The translations under genes were made by a program, and so were the position numbers. A DNA stretch of 57,463 bases from Scleromatobacter humisilvae (GTDB lineage Bacteria; Pseudomonadota; Gammaproteobacteria; Burkholderiales; Burkholderiaceae_C): positions 1 through 57,463 of the forward strand of contig NZ_JAJLJH010000017.1 of NCBI RefSeq assembly GCF_023231945.1, given 5' to 3'. Below, piece after piece: positions 34,770-44,366 of the stretch (the first letter of the stretch is position 1; the number at the start of each line of letters is the position of its first letter). Below the pieces are notes generated by a model. It saw nothing but the letters and a program-made list of their open reading frames with translations, did no database searches and was not told where the DNA came from.

Positions 34770-35201
34770 ATGGACGACCTGCGCTACAGCCCGCCCAAGG
34801 CGGTCGTGGACGACGTTGCCGCGGACGGCGGCGTCGAGATCCCGGACAAGGTGTTGAAGAAGATCCGCACCGCGTGGATCGCCTGCCTGGTCTCCGCCGC
34901 CATGACGCTGCTGATGGTCTCGATGGTGATCATCACGGGCAAGAGCAACCTCGGCCTGCAAGGGCCGATCGACCTGCTGGACGTCGTGTTCATCCTCGGC
35001 ATGGCCTTCGGCATCTCGCGCAGGAGCCGCGTGTGCGCCGTGCTGATGCTGGCCTATTTCGCGTTGTCGAAGTACCTGATCTTCCGCGCCGCCGGCCAGG
35101 TCAGCGGCGTGTGGCTGGGCCTCGTGTTCCTGTACTTCTACGTGCAGGGCGTGGTCGGCACCTTCGAGTATCACAAGCTGCACAAGGCGCGCGCCCAGTG
35201 A
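34770..35201 (+). CDS. Four-helix membrane protein, unknown function
   Basis: The 143-residue protein has a 33-residue cytoplasmic N-terminus and four predicted membrane helices (about 34-56, 64-82, 86-104, 111-130), with a short basic loop RRSR between the second and third. The start is ATG 34770, preceded by AGGGAGGAG, a very strong ribosome-binding site; the upstream in-frame ATG at 34734 is not needed. It follows the phaCAB terminator, so it must have its own promoter. No family is recognised. Confidence 0.72.
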   Translation: MDDLRYSPPKAVVDDVAADGGVEIPDKVLKKIRTAWIACLVSAAMTLLMVSMVIITGKSNLGLQGPIDLLDVVFILGMAFGISRRSRVCAVLMLAYFALSKYLIFRAAGQVSGVWLGLVFLYFYVQGVVGTFEYHKLHKARAQ

Positions 35202-35310
35202 TGCCGCAGGCTTGCTCGATCCGGGCGCGCAGCCCTGGCGCCCGGGCCCTGGGCTGGGCGGTCGCCCGTGTCGTTTCCGTGCCGCTCGAGCGGCTTGTCC
35301 CGCGCCCGAG

Positions 35311-35340
35311 CGCGTCACGCGCGATCGCGTCACGCGCGAC
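35311..35340. repeat. Two tandem 15-bp repeats
   Basis: CGCGTCACGCGCGA(T/C) occurs twice in a row upstream of the next gene, 30 bp downstream of a perfect 14-bp palindrome (GCCGCTCGAGCGGC, 35281-35294). The pair could be an operator or simply GC-rich drift; there is no T-run to make a terminator. Confidence 0.4.
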
Positions 35341-35376
35341 CGCGCGCCTGGGGCCGATGGCCCCGAGAGTTTCTGC

Positions 35377-35769
35377 ATGAACCTGAAGATCGTCATCGCG
35401 ACCGTGGTCGCACTCGGGCTGGCCGCGGTCGCCTGGTTCTATCGCGGCACCGCGCCCGTGGCGAGCGCCGTGCGCGCGGTGGGCCTGCCCGCCGAGAGCA
35501 CGACGCCCGACACGGCGGCCACGCTGAAGGCGGCCGGCGTGCACAAGTGCGTGGGCCAGGGCGGCACGCGCTACATCGACGGCGCCTGCCCGCCGGGCAC
35601 GCGCGAGGTCGCGGCCAGCGGCGGCACGATGACCGTCACGTCGTTCCCCAAGCCGACGCCCAGCGCGGCGTCGGCGGCGTTCGGCGGCCCCATCCTCAAG
35701 CCCATGGATCCCGACGAGCGCGACCGCCTTCGCGACAAGGCGATCGAGGACGCGGCGAACCGGCGATGA
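35377..35769 (+). CDS. Membrane-anchored DUF4124-like protein
   Basis: The 130-residue product starts with an uncleaved signal or anchor (MNLKIVIATVVALGLAAVAWF), followed by a short domain with HKCVGQGGTRYIDGACPPG, resembling DUF4124, in which a strand of the form YxWxD..GxxxYSDxPPPG is typical. The two cysteines in this motif may pair in the periplasm. The C-terminal tail is charged (DPDERDRLRDKAIEDAANRR). I begin at ATG 35377 because the anchor starts there; upstream sequence is arginine-rich. Function unknown. Confidence 0.65.
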   Translation: MNLKIVIATVVALGLAAVAWFYRGTAPVASAVRAVGLPAESTTPDTAATLKAAGVHKCVGQGGTRYIDGACPPGTREVAASGGTMTVTSFPKPTPSAASAAFGGPILKPMDPDERDRLRDKAIEDAANRR

Positions 35770-35803
35770 GCGCGCCGCGCGAGTCGGCGATCCGCCCGCT
35801 GCG

Positions 35804-38443
35804 CTAAGCCGCCGAGATCGCGTCCAGCAGCTCCGTCTCGACCTGGATCTGCAGCCGGTTGTTCTGCAGCGCCGCGCCGTCGACGAGGAACGTATCCTCG
35901 ACCCGCTCGCCCAGCGTCGACACCTTCGCGAGCTGCAGGTTGATGCGGTACTGCGCGAGCACGCGGGCGACCGAGTAGAGCAGGCCGGAGCGGTCGCTGG
36001 CGCTGATCGACAGCAGCCAGCGCTGCGCGCGCTCGTCGGGGCGCAGCGACACGCGCGGCACCACCGGGAACGACTTCACGCGGCGCGAGACGCGGCTCGA
36101 GCGCGGCGTGGGCAGCGGGCCGGTGGACGCGGCCGCCAGCGCGGCCTGGTGCTCCACCAGCGAGATCAGGTCGCGGTAGCCGGCCGGGCCGTCGTCCTCG
36201 TAGGCCGGGTTGACGACCTGGAAGGTGTCGAGCGCGAAGCCGGCGTTGGTGGTGTGGATCTTGGCGTCCTGGATGGAGAAGCCGGCGCCGTCGAAGTAGC
36301 CGCAGATGCGCGCGAACAGGTCGGCGCGGTCGGGCGAATAAAGCAGTACCTGCAGGCCTTCGCCGAGCGGCGACGGGCGCGCGCGCACGACGGGGATGTC
36401 GGTGGCGATGTGGCGCCACAGCGAGCGCGCGTGCCAGGCCAGTTCGTTGGGGTCATGGCGCGCGAAGTAGCTGTGGTCGAGCGTCTTCCACAGCGGCGTC
36501 TCGGTGCCGGGCAGCGCGGAGTGCAGCGCGAGGATCTGGCGCGCCTCCTTCTTGCGCGCGTCGATCTCGGCGTCGATCGCAAGCACGTCGCCGCCGAGCT
36601 TGCGCATCGTCAGGCGATAGAGATCCTCGAGCAGCTTGCCCTTCCACGCGTTCCAGACCTTGGGGCTGGTGCCGCGGATGTCGGCCACGGTCAGCAGGTA
36701 CAACGCGGTCAGGCGGCGCGGGTCGCCCACCTTGGCGGCGAAGTCGCCGATCACGCGCGGGTCGGACAAGTCTTCCTTCTGCGCGGTGTGGCTCATCGTC
36801 AGGTGGTGCCGGACCAGGAACTCGATGAAGTCGGCATCGGCCTTCTCGACGCCGTGATCCTTGCAGAAGCGGCGCACCTCGCTGCCGCCCAGCTCGGAGT
36901 GGTCGCCGCCGCGGCCCTTGGCGACGTCGTGGAACAGCGCCGCCACGTAGAGGATCCACGGCTTGTCGAAGGTCGCGGCGAGCGCGGTGCACTTGGGGTA
37001 CTCGTGCGCGTGCTCCGGGATGAAGAAGCGGCGCATGTTGCGCAGCACCATCAGGATGTGCTGGTCGACCGTGTAGACGTGGAACAGGTCATGCTGCATG
37101 CGCCCGACGATGCGGCGGAACACCCACAGGTAGCGGCCCAGCACCGAGGTCGCGTTCATCAGCCGGAACGCGTGCGTCTGGCGCTGCGGCGCCTGCAGGA
37201 TGGCCAGGAAGCGCGCGCGGTTGACCGGATCCTTGCGGAACGCGCCGTTCATCTGGTTGCGCACGTTGTACAGCGCGCGCATCGTGCGTGCCGACAGCCC
37301 GCGCAGCTGCAGCGTGGTCTGGTACAGGTGGAAGGTCTCGAGGATCGCGTGCGGGTCGCGCTTGTAGAGGTCGTCCGACGCAATCTCGAGCAGGCCGCCG
37401 CGGTCGAGGAAGCGCTCGTTGAGCGGCTGCATCGTCAGGTCTTCGGAGCCGTTGATGCGCTCCTCGAGGTTGAGCAGCAGCACGTCGTTGAGCTGCGAGA
37501 CCGCCTTGGCCGCCCAGTAGTAGCGCTGCATCAGCATCTCGGACGCGCGCATCGTGGTGTTGCCCTGGTAGCCGAAGGACTCGGCAACGGCGGTCTGCAG
37601 GTCGAACACGAGGCGATCCTCGCGCCGGCGCGCGACCAGGTGCAGGCGTGCGCGGATCAGCTTGAGCGTGCCCTCGTGGCGCTGCAGCTGCTTGACCTCG
37701 AACGGCGTCAGCAGCCCGTGCGACGCCATCTCGCTCCAGGTGCGGCCCAGGCCGGCCGCGCGCGAGATCCAGCCCAGCACCTGCAGGTCGCGCAGCCCGC
37801 CCGGGCTTTCCTTGCAGTTGGGCTCCAGCGCGTAGGGCGTGTCCTCGTACTTGACCTGGCGCTGGCGCATCTCGAAGGTCTTGGCGCGCAGGAAGGCGCG
37901 CGCGTCCATCGCCTCGCCGTTGACGCGCCGGAACGCGTTGAACATGCGGCGCGAGCCGGTCAGCATCCGGCTCTCGAGCAGCGCGGTCTGCACGGTGACG
38001 TCGGCCTTGGCCTCGGTGACGCACTCGTCGAGCGTGCGCACCGACGAGCCGATCTCCAGGCCGATGTCCCAGCAGGCCGTGATGAAGGCCTCGATCGTCG
38101 AGCGCAGCGCGTCGGAGTGGGCGTCGACGCCGCCCGCGTGCGGGTTGGGCAGCAGCACCAGCACGTCGACGTCCGAATATGGGAACAGCTCGCCGCGCCC
38201 GTAGCCGCCGACGGCCAGCAGCGCGGCGCTGGCGGGCATGCCGGCGTGCGTCCACAGGTCGGCCAGCGTCTGGTCGACGTGGCGGGCCAGCGCGCGCAGC
38301 AGGCTGGTGGCGGCCGGCGCGGTGGCGCGCGATTCGGCGAAGTGCGCCAGCAGCGCGGCCTTGCCGGCGCGGAATCGCTCGCGCAGCTCGGCCACGGAGG
38401 CGCGCGGCGCCTCGGTGCCGATGATCGAGGGCAGGGCGGACAA
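35804..38443 (-). CDS. glnD: Bifunctional PII uridylyltransferase/uridylyl-removing enzyme
   Basis: GlnD senses glutamine and adds or removes UMP on PII proteins, controlling nitrogen assimilation. The domains run in order: nucleotidyltransferase (GGYGRGELFPYSDVD, about residues 79-93), a helical region, an HD domain for UMP removal (FHDVAKGRGGDHSELG, about 502-517) and two C-terminal ACT domains (about 700-780 and 800-879). At 879 residues it matches the family (E. coli 890). No in-frame ATG exists before the nucleotidyltransferase motif; I infer a TTG start at 38443, two bases after the map stop codon. Translational coupling to map would explain the weak start. Confidence 0.93.
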   Translation of the reverse strand: MSALPSIIGTEAPRASVAELRERFRAGKAALLAHFAESRATAPAATSLLRALARHVDQTLADLWTHAGMPASAALLAVGGYGRGELFPYSDVDVLVLLPNPHAGGVDAHSDALRSTIEAFITACWDIGLEIGSSVRTLDECVTEAKADVTVQTALLESRMLTGSRRMFNAFRRVNGEAMDARAFLRAKTFEMRQRQVKYEDTPYALEPNCKESPGGLRDLQVLGWISRAAGLGRTWSEMASHGLLTPFEVKQLQRHEGTLKLIRARLHLVARRREDRLVFDLQTAVAESFGYQGNTTMRASEMLMQRYYWAAKAVSQLNDVLLLNLEERINGSEDLTMQPLNERFLDRGGLLEIASDDLYKRDPHAILETFHLYQTTLQLRGLSARTMRALYNVRNQMNGAFRKDPVNRARFLAILQAPQRQTHAFRLMNATSVLGRYLWVFRRIVGRMQHDLFHVYTVDQHILMVLRNMRRFFIPEHAHEYPKCTALAATFDKPWILYVAALFHDVAKGRGGDHSELGGSEVRRFCKDHGVEKADADFIEFLVRHHLTMSHTAQKEDLSDPRVIGDFAAKVGDPRRLTALYLLTVADIRGTSPKVWNAWKGKLLEDLYRLTMRKLGGDVLAIDAEIDARKKEARQILALHSALPGTETPLWKTLDHSYFARHDPNELAWHARSLWRHIATDIPVVRARPSPLGEGLQVLLYSPDRADLFARICGYFDGAGFSIQDAKIHTTNAGFALDTFQVVNPAYEDDGPAGYRDLISLVEHQAALAAASTGPLPTPRSSRVSRRVKSFPVVPRVSLRPDERAQRWLLSISASDRSGLLYSVARVLAQYRINLQLAKVSTLGERVEDTFLVDGAALQNNRLQIQVETELLDAISAA

Positions 38444-38445
38444 GG

Positions 38446-39300
38446 TCAGGCCGTCGTGACGCCGCTGGGGACGTCGGCGAGCAGTCGGTTGAGCACCGGG
38501 TTCTTCACGAACGCGGGCACGGGCGGGCTGCCGGCCGACACCGTCAGCACTTCGTAGCCCGTCTCGGTGACGACGATCGTGTGCTCCCACTGCGCGGACA
38601 GCGAGCGATCCTTGGTGACGATGGTCCAGCCGTCGCCGAATTCCTTGATGTCGCGTTTGCCGGCGTTGATCATCGGCTCGATCGTGAAGATCATGCCGGG
38701 CACCAGCTCCTCGAGCGTGCCCGGGCGGCCGTAGTGCAGCACCTGCGGCTCCTCGTGGAACTTCTTGCCGATGCCGTGGCCGCAGAACTCGCGCACGATC
38801 GAGAAGCCGGCGTTCTCGGCGAACACCTGGATGGCATGGCCGATGTCGCCCAGGCGCACGCCCGGCCGGACCTTCTCGATGCCCTTCCACATCGCCTCGT
38901 AGGTGATCTGGCACAGCCGGTTGGCCGCGATCGAGCCCTTGCCGACGACGAACATGCGGCTCGTGTCGCCGTGCCAGCCGTCCTTGATGACCGTGACGTC
39001 GATGTTGACGATGTCGCCGTCCTTCAGCGCGCGGTCGTTCGGGATGCCGTGGCAGACCTGCTGGTTGATCGACGTGCAGATCGACTTCGGGTACGGCGTG
39101 TAGCCCGGCGGCGCGTAGTTCAGCGGCGCGGGAATGCCGCCCTGGACGTCGAAGATGTAGTCGTGGGCGAGCTTGTCGAGCTGCTCGGTGGTGATGCCGG
39201 GCTTGACGTGCGGCGTGAGCATGTCCAGCACTTCCGAACCCAGGCGGCCGGCGATGCGCATGCCCTCGATGTCGGCAGCGGACTTGAGAGTGATCGTCAT
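38446..39300 (-). CDS. map: Type I methionine aminopeptidase
   Basis: The 284-residue enzyme removes the initiator methionine from new proteins. The five metal ligands are visible in their usual settings: Asp in DIVNIDVTVIKDGW, Asp in HGDTSRMF, His in GHGIGKKFHEEP, Glu in FTIEPMIN and Glu in WEHTIVVT. The start at ATG 39300 matches the family N-terminus (TITLKSAADIEGMRIAGRL). A GATAAT box at 39310-39315 would put the transcript start about three bases before the ATG and no Shine-Dalgarno is seen, so the mRNA may be leaderless. It is followed directly by glnD, a common pairing. Confidence 0.95.
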   Translation of the reverse strand: MTITLKSAADIEGMRIAGRLGSEVLDMLTPHVKPGITTEQLDKLAHDYIFDVQGGIPAPLNYAPPGYTPYPKSICTSINQQVCHGIPNDRALKDGDIVNIDVTVIKDGWHGDTSRMFVVGKGSIAANRLCQITYEAMWKGIEKVRPGVRLGDIGHAIQVFAENAGFSIVREFCGHGIGKKFHEEPQVLHYGRPGTLEELVPGMIFTIEPMINAGKRDIKEFGDGWTIVTKDRSLSAQWEHTIVVTETGYEVLTVSAGSPPVPAFVKNPVLNRLLADVPSGVTTA

Positions 39301-39309
39301 GGTTCGGCA

Positions 39310-39315
39310 ATTATC
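39310..39315 (-). promoter_or_regulatory. Candidate -10 box of map
   Basis: Minus-strand GATAAT (five of six to TATAAT) ends ten bases before the map ATG, predicting a leader of only a few nucleotides. No clear -35 is seen; the region upstream is the left arm of the nested inverted repeat. Confidence 0.35.
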
Positions 39316-39324
39316 CCATCGCCA

Positions 39325-39593
39325 AGGGCCTGTTCGCACTGATTGCGTGCCCGCGCCGACAGCCTGTAGGGCTTCAGGCTAGGCGGACGCGACGCGGCGG
39401 GCTGGACGCCCGCAAGGAGCGGCCAACGACGCCTGAAGCCCTACAGGCCATCGGCCCTCCGGGTGGCCGAGCAGAAAGCCCGCCTTCGGCGTTGCGAGCG
39501 CTTGGAGTGGGCCCACCACGCCTGCGCGCTCGCGCCTTGAAGGCGGGCTTTCTGCTTGGCCACGCGGGCACGCAATCAGTGCGAGCAGGCCCT
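39325..39593. repeat. 269-bp nested inverted-repeat element (three-arm palindrome)
   Basis: The outer arms, 39325-39355 and 39563-39593, are 31-bp inverted repeats with one mismatch. Between them lie two separate hairpins: arm A, 39362-39379 with 39431-39448, 18 bp perfect, with a smaller stem at its tip (39397-39402/39408-39413); and arm B, 39463-39487 with 39539-39563, 25 bp with one mismatch, continuing inward as GGC/GCC and GCGAGCGC/GCGCTCGC to a GTGGGCCCAC tip. One strand could fold into a cloverleaf-like three-way junction. It encodes no protein and fills the space between the divergent map and purL genes. It may be a small non-autonomous mobile element, a REP-like structure or a regulatory cruciform. 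Confidence 0.9.
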
Positions 39594-39598
39594 AAAAT
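39593..39598 (+). promoter_or_regulatory. Candidate -10 box of purL
   Basis: TAAAAT (five of six to TATAAT) begins on the last base of the right outer arm of the inverted-repeat element. The predicted leader to the purL ATG is about 113 nt. No good -35 is visible in the arm. Confidence 0.35.
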
Positions 39599-39717
39599 GC
39601 GGGATTCTGCTGAGTTCGAACCCGCGCCACTCCTGTAGTTATGCGCGCGGATCAAGCCCGGCGCGGCCCACGAGGCCGTCCCGCACCCCGATTCCACCCT
39701 CCGCGAGCCCACACCGC

Positions 39718-42700
39718 ATGTCCCCCACGCAAAAGCACCTTCTGCACTTCGAGGGCGGCAACGCCCTGTCCGCCTTCCGCGCCCAGGCGCTGTTGCCGAA
39801 GCTGCAGTCCGTCTCGTCGCGCATCACGGGGGTCGCCGCGCGCCATGTCCACTGGGTCTGGACCGACGAGCAGGCCCAGCCCGACGCCATCCGCAAGCTG
39901 GGCAGCCTGCTGCGCTATGGCGACGCGTACGAAGGCGCCACGTCCGCCAACGCCGACACCGCGCTCGTGGTGGTGATGCCGCGCCTGGGCACCGTCTCGC
40001 CCTGGGCCAGCAAGGCCACCGACATCGCCCACAACTGCGGCCTCGACCTGCACCGCGTCGAGCGCGTGACCGAGTTCCGCCTGACGATCAAGACGGGCCT
40101 GCTGGGCGGCATCAAGACGCTCGGCGACGACGAGCTGCAGCAGGCCGCGATGCTGCTGCACGACCGCATGACCGAGAGCGTGGCCTTCGAGCGCGAGGCC
40201 GCCGTCCACCTGTTCGACAAGCAGCCTGCCGAGCCGCTGGTGCATGTCGACCTGCTGGGCCAGGGACGCGACGCGCTGGTGCTGGCCAACTCGCAGTTTG
40301 GCCTGGCCCTGTCCGACGACGAGATCGATTACCTGGTCGACGCCTTCAAGGGCCTGGATCGCAACCCGACCGACGTCGAGCTGATGATGTTCGCGCAGGC
40401 CAACAGCGAGCACTGCCGCCACAAGATCTTCAACGCCAGCTTCGTCATCGATGGCCAGGCGCAGGACATCTCGATGTTCGGCATGATCCGCAACACCGAG
40501 AAGCTCAACTCGCAGCACTCGATCGTCGCGTACTCGGACAACGCCGCGGTGATGGAAGGCCACGCGATCGAGCGCTGGGTCGCCGAGCCGATGACGGGCC
40601 AGGGCCCCGCGCACTACGCGGGCCGCGCCGAGACCGCGCACGTGCTGATGAAGGTCGAGACGCACAACCACCCGACGGCCATCTCGCCGTTTCCGGGCGC
40701 GTCCACCGGCTCGGGCGGCGAGATCCGCGACGAAGGCGCGACCGGCCGCGGCTCCAAGCCCAAGGCGGGCCTGGCGGGCTTCTCGGTCGGCAACCTGAAC
40801 CTGCCCGGCACGAGCGAACCGTGGGAGCGCTCGCCGATCGGCAAGCCCGAGCACATCGCCAGCGCGCTGCAGATCATGATCGACGGCCCGCTGGGCGGCG
40901 CCGCCTTCAACAACGAGTTCGGCCGCCCGAACCTGGCCGGCTACTTCCGCGTGTTCGAGCAGGACGTCGCGGGCGTCACCCGCGGCTATCACAAGCCCAT
41001 CATGATCGCCGGCGGCCTGGGCGCGATCCGCGACGACCTCACGCACAAGATCGAGTTCCCGGCCGGCACGCTGCTCGTGCAGCTGGGCGGCCCGGGCATG
41101 CGCATCGGCATGGGCGGCGGCGCCGCGAGTTCGATGGCGGCCGGCACCAACACCGCGGCGCTGGACTTCGACTCCGTGCAGCGCGGCAACCCCGAGATCC
41201 AGCGCCGCGCGCAGGAAGTCATCAACCAGTGCTGGCAGCTGGGTGCGGGCAACCCGATCCTGGCGATCCACGACGTGGGCGCGGGCGGGCTGTCCAACGC
41301 GTTCCCCGAACTCGCCGAAGGCGCGGGCGTGGGCGCGACGTTCGACCTGCGCGAGGTGCCGCTCGAAGAGTCGGGCCTGGCGCCCAAGGAGATCTGGTGC
41401 AACGAGAGCCAGGAGCGCTACGTCCTGGCCATCGCGCCCGAGTCGCTGCCGATGCTGCGAGGCTTCGCCGAACGCGAGCGCTGCCCGCTGGCGGTCGTCG
41501 GCCGCGCGACCGAGCACAAGGCGCTGGTGCTGGAGGACGGCGCGGGCGGCGATCGCGCCATCGACATGCCCATGGACGTGCTGTTCGGCAAGCCGCCGAA
41601 GATGCTGCGCGACGTCGCTCGCGTCGAGCGCAGCGAGGCGGCACTGAAGCTCACCGGCGTCTCGCTGGAGCAGGCCGCGATGGACGTGCTGCGCCATCCG
41701 ACGGTGGCCTCCAAGCGTTTCCTGATCACCATCGGCGACCGCACCGTCGGCGGCCTGTCGCACCGCGACCAGATGGTCGGCCCGTGGCAGGTGCCCGTCG
41801 CCGACGTGGCCGTCACGCTGGCCGACTTCAAGGGATTCGCCGGCGAGGCGATGAGCATGGGCGAACGCACGCCGCTGGCCGCGCTGCACGCGCCGGCGTC
41901 GGGCCGCATGGCGGTCGCCGAGGCCATCACCAACCTGCTGGCCGCGCCGATCGAGCTGGCGCGCGTCAAGCTGTCCTGCAACTGGATGGCCGCGTGCGGC
42001 GAGCCGGGCGAGGACGCCGCGCTGTACGACACGGTGCGCGCCGTCGGCATGGAGCTGTGCCCGGCTCTCGGCATCAGCGTGCCCGTGGGCAAGGACAGCC
42101 TGTCGATGCGCACGAAGTGGAGCGACGGCGGCCAGACGAAGCAGGTGGTGGCGCCGGTGTCGCTGATCGTCACGGCCTTCGCCAGCCTCGCGGACGTGCG
42201 CGGCACGCGCACGCCCGAGCTCGCGCGCGAGGACTCAGCGCTGATCCTGGTCGACCTCGGCCGCGGACAGAACCGCATGGCGGGCTCGGTGTTCGCGCAG
42301 ACGCTGCAGCAGTTCGGCGACGCGGTGCCCGATCTCGACGATCCGAAGCTGCTCGTCTCGCTGGTCGACGCCGTCAACGCGCTGCGCGCGCAGGGCCTGC
42401 TGCTGGCCTACCACGACCGCAGCGACGGCGGCCTGTGGGCGGCGGCCTGCGAGATGGCCTTCGCGGGCCACACGGGCGTGAGCCTCAACGTCGACATGCT
42501 GGTGACCGAACCTGCCGGCGCCGCGGATGCCGGCGATGCGAAGAACTGGGCGACGCAGGTCTCCGCACGCCGCGAGGAACTCACGCTCAAGGCGCTGTTC
42601 AACGAGGAACTCGGCGCGCTGCTGCAGGTGCCCGCGGCGCAGCGCGACGCTGCGCTGGGCGTGCTGCGCGCGCACGGGTTGTCGGCGCACAGCCACGTTG

Positions 42701-43710
42701 TCGGCAAGCCGAACGATCGCGCCGTCGTCGAGGTCTGGCGCGACGCGAAGCCCGTCTTCGCCAAGCCGCTGGTCGAGCTGCAGCAGGCCTGGGACGAGAC
42801 GTCATGGCGTATCGCGAGGCTGCGCGACAACCCCGCCTGCGCCGACAGCGAACACGCGCTGGCGGGCCAGGCCGACGATCCGGGCCTGCACGTGTCGCTC
42901 ACGTTCGACCCGAAGGACAACGTCGCCGCGCCGTTCCTCAACCTCGCCAGGCCGAAGGTCGCGATCCTGCGGGAGCAGGGCGTCAACAGCCACGTCGAGA
43001 TGAGCTACGCGATGTCGCTGGGCGGCTTCGACACCTACGACGTCCACATGAGCGACCTGCACTCGGGCCGCGTCACGCTGGAGCAGTTCAAGGGCTTCGT
43101 CGCCTGCGGCGGCTTCAGCTACGGCGACACGCTGGGTGCCGGCGAGGGCTGGGCGCGCTCGGTGATGTTCAACCCCGTGCTGGCCGAGCAGTTCGAGGCC
43201 TTCTTCGGGAAGTCCGACACCTTCGCGCTGGGCGTGTGCAACGGCTGCCAGATGCTGGCCGCGCTGTCGCCCATCATCCCGGGCGCACAGGACTGGCCCA
43301 AGTTCACGCGCAACCGCTCGGAGCAGTTCGAGGCGCGGCTGTCGCTGGTGGAAGTGCTGGAGTCGCCGTCGATCTTCTTCCAGGGCATGGCCGGCAGCCG
43401 CCTGCCGATTGCCGTCGCACACGGCGAGGGGTATGCGGACTTCTCGCAACGCGGCGACGCCGCCAAGGTCAAGGCCGCGATGCGCTACGTCGACCACCAC
43501 GGCAAGCCGACCGAGATCTACCCGCTGAACCCGAACGGTAGCCCTGGCGGCCTGACAGCGGTGACGACGGCCGACGGCCGCTTCACGGCCATCATGCCGC
43601 ACGCCGAGCGCGTGTTCCGCAACGTGCAGATGAGCTGGAGCGGCGGCGACGCGTCGGCGCCGAGCCCGTGGGCGCGCATGTTCGGCAACGCGCGCAAGTG
43701 GGTCGGCTGA
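39718..43710 (+). CDS. purL: Phosphoribosylformylglycinamidine synthase (large single-chain)
   Basis: The 1330-residue enzyme converts FGAR to FGAM in purine synthesis using glutamine and ATP. It is the fused proteobacterial form: N-terminal PurS-like region, two AIRS-type ATP/FGAR domains ([88 protein letters not shown]) and a C-terminal class I glutamine amidotransferase with nucleophile Cys in [10 protein letters not shown] and a final HAERVFRN. Start ATG 39718 gives the conserved [13 protein letters not shown] beginning; the ribosome-binding site is weak. It ends at a strong terminator. Confidence 0.97.
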   Translation: MSPTQKHLLHFEGGNALSAFRAQALLPKLQSVSSRITGVAARHVHWVWTDEQAQPDAIRKLGSLLRYGDAYEGATSANADTALVVVMPRLGTVSPWASKATDIAHNCGLDLHRVERVTEFRLTIKTGLLGGIKTLGDDELQQAAMLLHDRMTESVAFEREAAVHLFDKQPAEPLVHVDLLGQGRDALVLANSQFGLALSDDEIDYLVDAFKGLDRNPTDVELMMFAQANSEHCRHKIFNASFVIDGQAQDISMFGMIRNTEKLNSQHSIVAYSDNAAVMEGHAIERWVAEPMTGQGPAHYAGRAETAHVLMKVETHNHPTAISPFPGASTGSGGEIRDEGATGRGSKPKAGLAGFSVGNLNLPGTSEPWERSPIGKPEHIASALQIMIDGPLGGAAFNNEFGRPNLAGYFRVFEQDVAGVTRGYHKPIMIAGGLGAIRDDLTHKIEFPAGTLLVQLGGPGMRIGMGGGAASSMAAGTNTAALDFDSVQRGNPEIQRRAQEVINQCWQLGAGNPILAIHDVGAGGLSNAFPELAEGAGVGATFDLREVPLEESGLAPKEIWCNESQERYVLAIAPESLPMLRGFAERERCPLAVVGRATEHKALVLEDGAGGDRAIDMPMDVLFGKPPKMLRDVARVERSEAALKLTGVSLEQAAMDVLRHPTVASKRFLITIGDRTVGGLSHRDQMVGPWQVPVADVAVTLADFKGFAGEAMSMGERTPLAALHAPASGRMAVAEAITNLLAAPIELARVKLSCNWMAACGEPGEDAALYDTVRAVGMELCPALGISVPVGKDSLSMRTKWSDGGQTKQVVAPVSLIVTAFASLADVRGTRTPELAREDSALILVDLGRGQNRMAGSVFAQTLQQFGDAVPDLDDPKLLVSLVDAVNALRAQGLLLAYHDRSDGGLWAAACEMAFAGHTGVSLNVDMLVTEPAGAADAGDAKNWATQVSARREELTLKALFNEELGALLQVPAAQRDAALGVLRAHGLSAHSHVVGKPNDRAVVEVWRDAKPVFAKPLVELQQAWDETSWRIARLRDNPACADSEHALAGQADDPGLHVSLTFDPKDNVAAPFLNLARPKVAILREQGVNSHVEMSYAMSLGGFDTYDVHMSDLHSGRVTLEQFKGFVACGGFSYGDTLGAGEGWARSVMFNPVLAEQFEAFFGKSDTFALGVCNGCQMLAALSPIIPGAQDWPKFTRNRSEQFEARLSLVEVLESPSIFFQGMAGSRLPIAVAHGEGYADFSQRGDAAKVKAAMRYVDHHGKPTEIYPLNPNGSPGGLTAVTTADGRFTAIMPHAERVFRNVQMSWSGGDASAPSPWARMFGNARKWVG

Positions 43711-43728
43711 TCACTGCCGTGTGAAGGC

Positions 43729-43755
43729 AAGGGCCGCCCGCGAGCGGCCCTTTTC
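43729..43755. terminator. Rho-independent terminator between purL and a convergent gene
   Basis: A 9-bp stem AAGGGCCGC/GCGGCCCTT with a CCGCGA loop is followed by TT and C on the plus strand, 19 bp after the purL stop. Because the stem starts with AA, it may serve weakly for the minus-strand gene as well. Confidence 0.8.
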
Positions 43756-44245
43756 AATTCGACCCATGCCCGTAGCTGAAGGCGCGCGTGATGATCCACG
43801 CGTTGCCCTGGTGCTTCCACAGGATCGTGAACTCGGCCTGGCCCTCGCAAGGATGCGTCGTGCCGTCCGGCTTGTAGTGGCAGAAGCGGTGCTCGCCGCG
43901 CGCGAGGGCGCCGAAGTCCTTGATGGGCCAGACCTTCAGCGTGCCGGGCACCCGCTCGCGCTGGAACTTGCCGCAGACGTTCTGCTTCGTCTGCGCGATC
44001 ATGTCGTCGCGCGTCCAGCTGACGCCGCCGAGGTCGTGATAGAACTCGACGTCGGGCGCGAAGAAGCTCGCGTAGCGATCGAGCTGGCCCGGGGCCTCGC
44101 AGTGATTGAACGCGTCGAAGGCGGCGGTGTCCAGCGCGGCGATGGTGGCCGTCAGATCCGGCGTCGCGGGCGCGTCCGCGGCGTGGCTCGCGGCGGTCGC
44201 GGCCACGAGGGCCAGGGCGGGCAGGTGGTGGAGCAGGGCGGTCAT
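43754..44245 (-). CDS. Exported NTF2/SnoaL-like protein
   Basis: The 163-residue product has a signal peptide (MTALLHHLPALALVAATAASHA) and then an NTF2-like fold domain: an N-terminal helix (TIAALDTAAFDAFNHC), FFAPDVEFYHDLGGVSWTRDDMI and a C-terminal beta region ending HQGNAWIITRAFSYGH. This DUF4440/SnoaL-type domain is found in small enzymes and binding proteins; the catalytic role here is unknown. It starts at ATG 44245 to include the signal peptide. It ends at the shared terminator with purL. Confidence 0.78.
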   Translation of the reverse strand: MTALLHHLPALALVAATAASHAADAPATPDLTATIAALDTAAFDAFNHCEAPGQLDRYASFFAPDVEFYHDLGGVSWTRDDMIAQTKQNVCGKFQRERVPGTLKVWPIKDFGALARGEHRFCHYKPDGTTHPCEGQAEFTILWKHQGNAWIITRAFSYGHGSN

Positions 44246-44366
44246 CTCGCGGCCTGGTGAGGAGTGGGGATCCCGCACTGTCCTTGCCGGATGCCGATCC
44301 GGCAACGCCGTCGCGACGGCCCGCGCCGCTGCGGCGACAGGCCGTCCCGCCGGCCGACGGACCGCG

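Noticed and set aside
35281-35294. Terminator at the GCCGCTCGAGCGGC palindrome
   Set aside because: No T-run and no loop-size space; it is only a 14-bp perfect palindrome in GC-rich sequence.
39325-39593. Bidirectional rho-independent terminator, or integron attC site
   Set aside because: map and purL diverge, so no transcripts converge here; there is no T-run on either side, and the attC core bases are not found.
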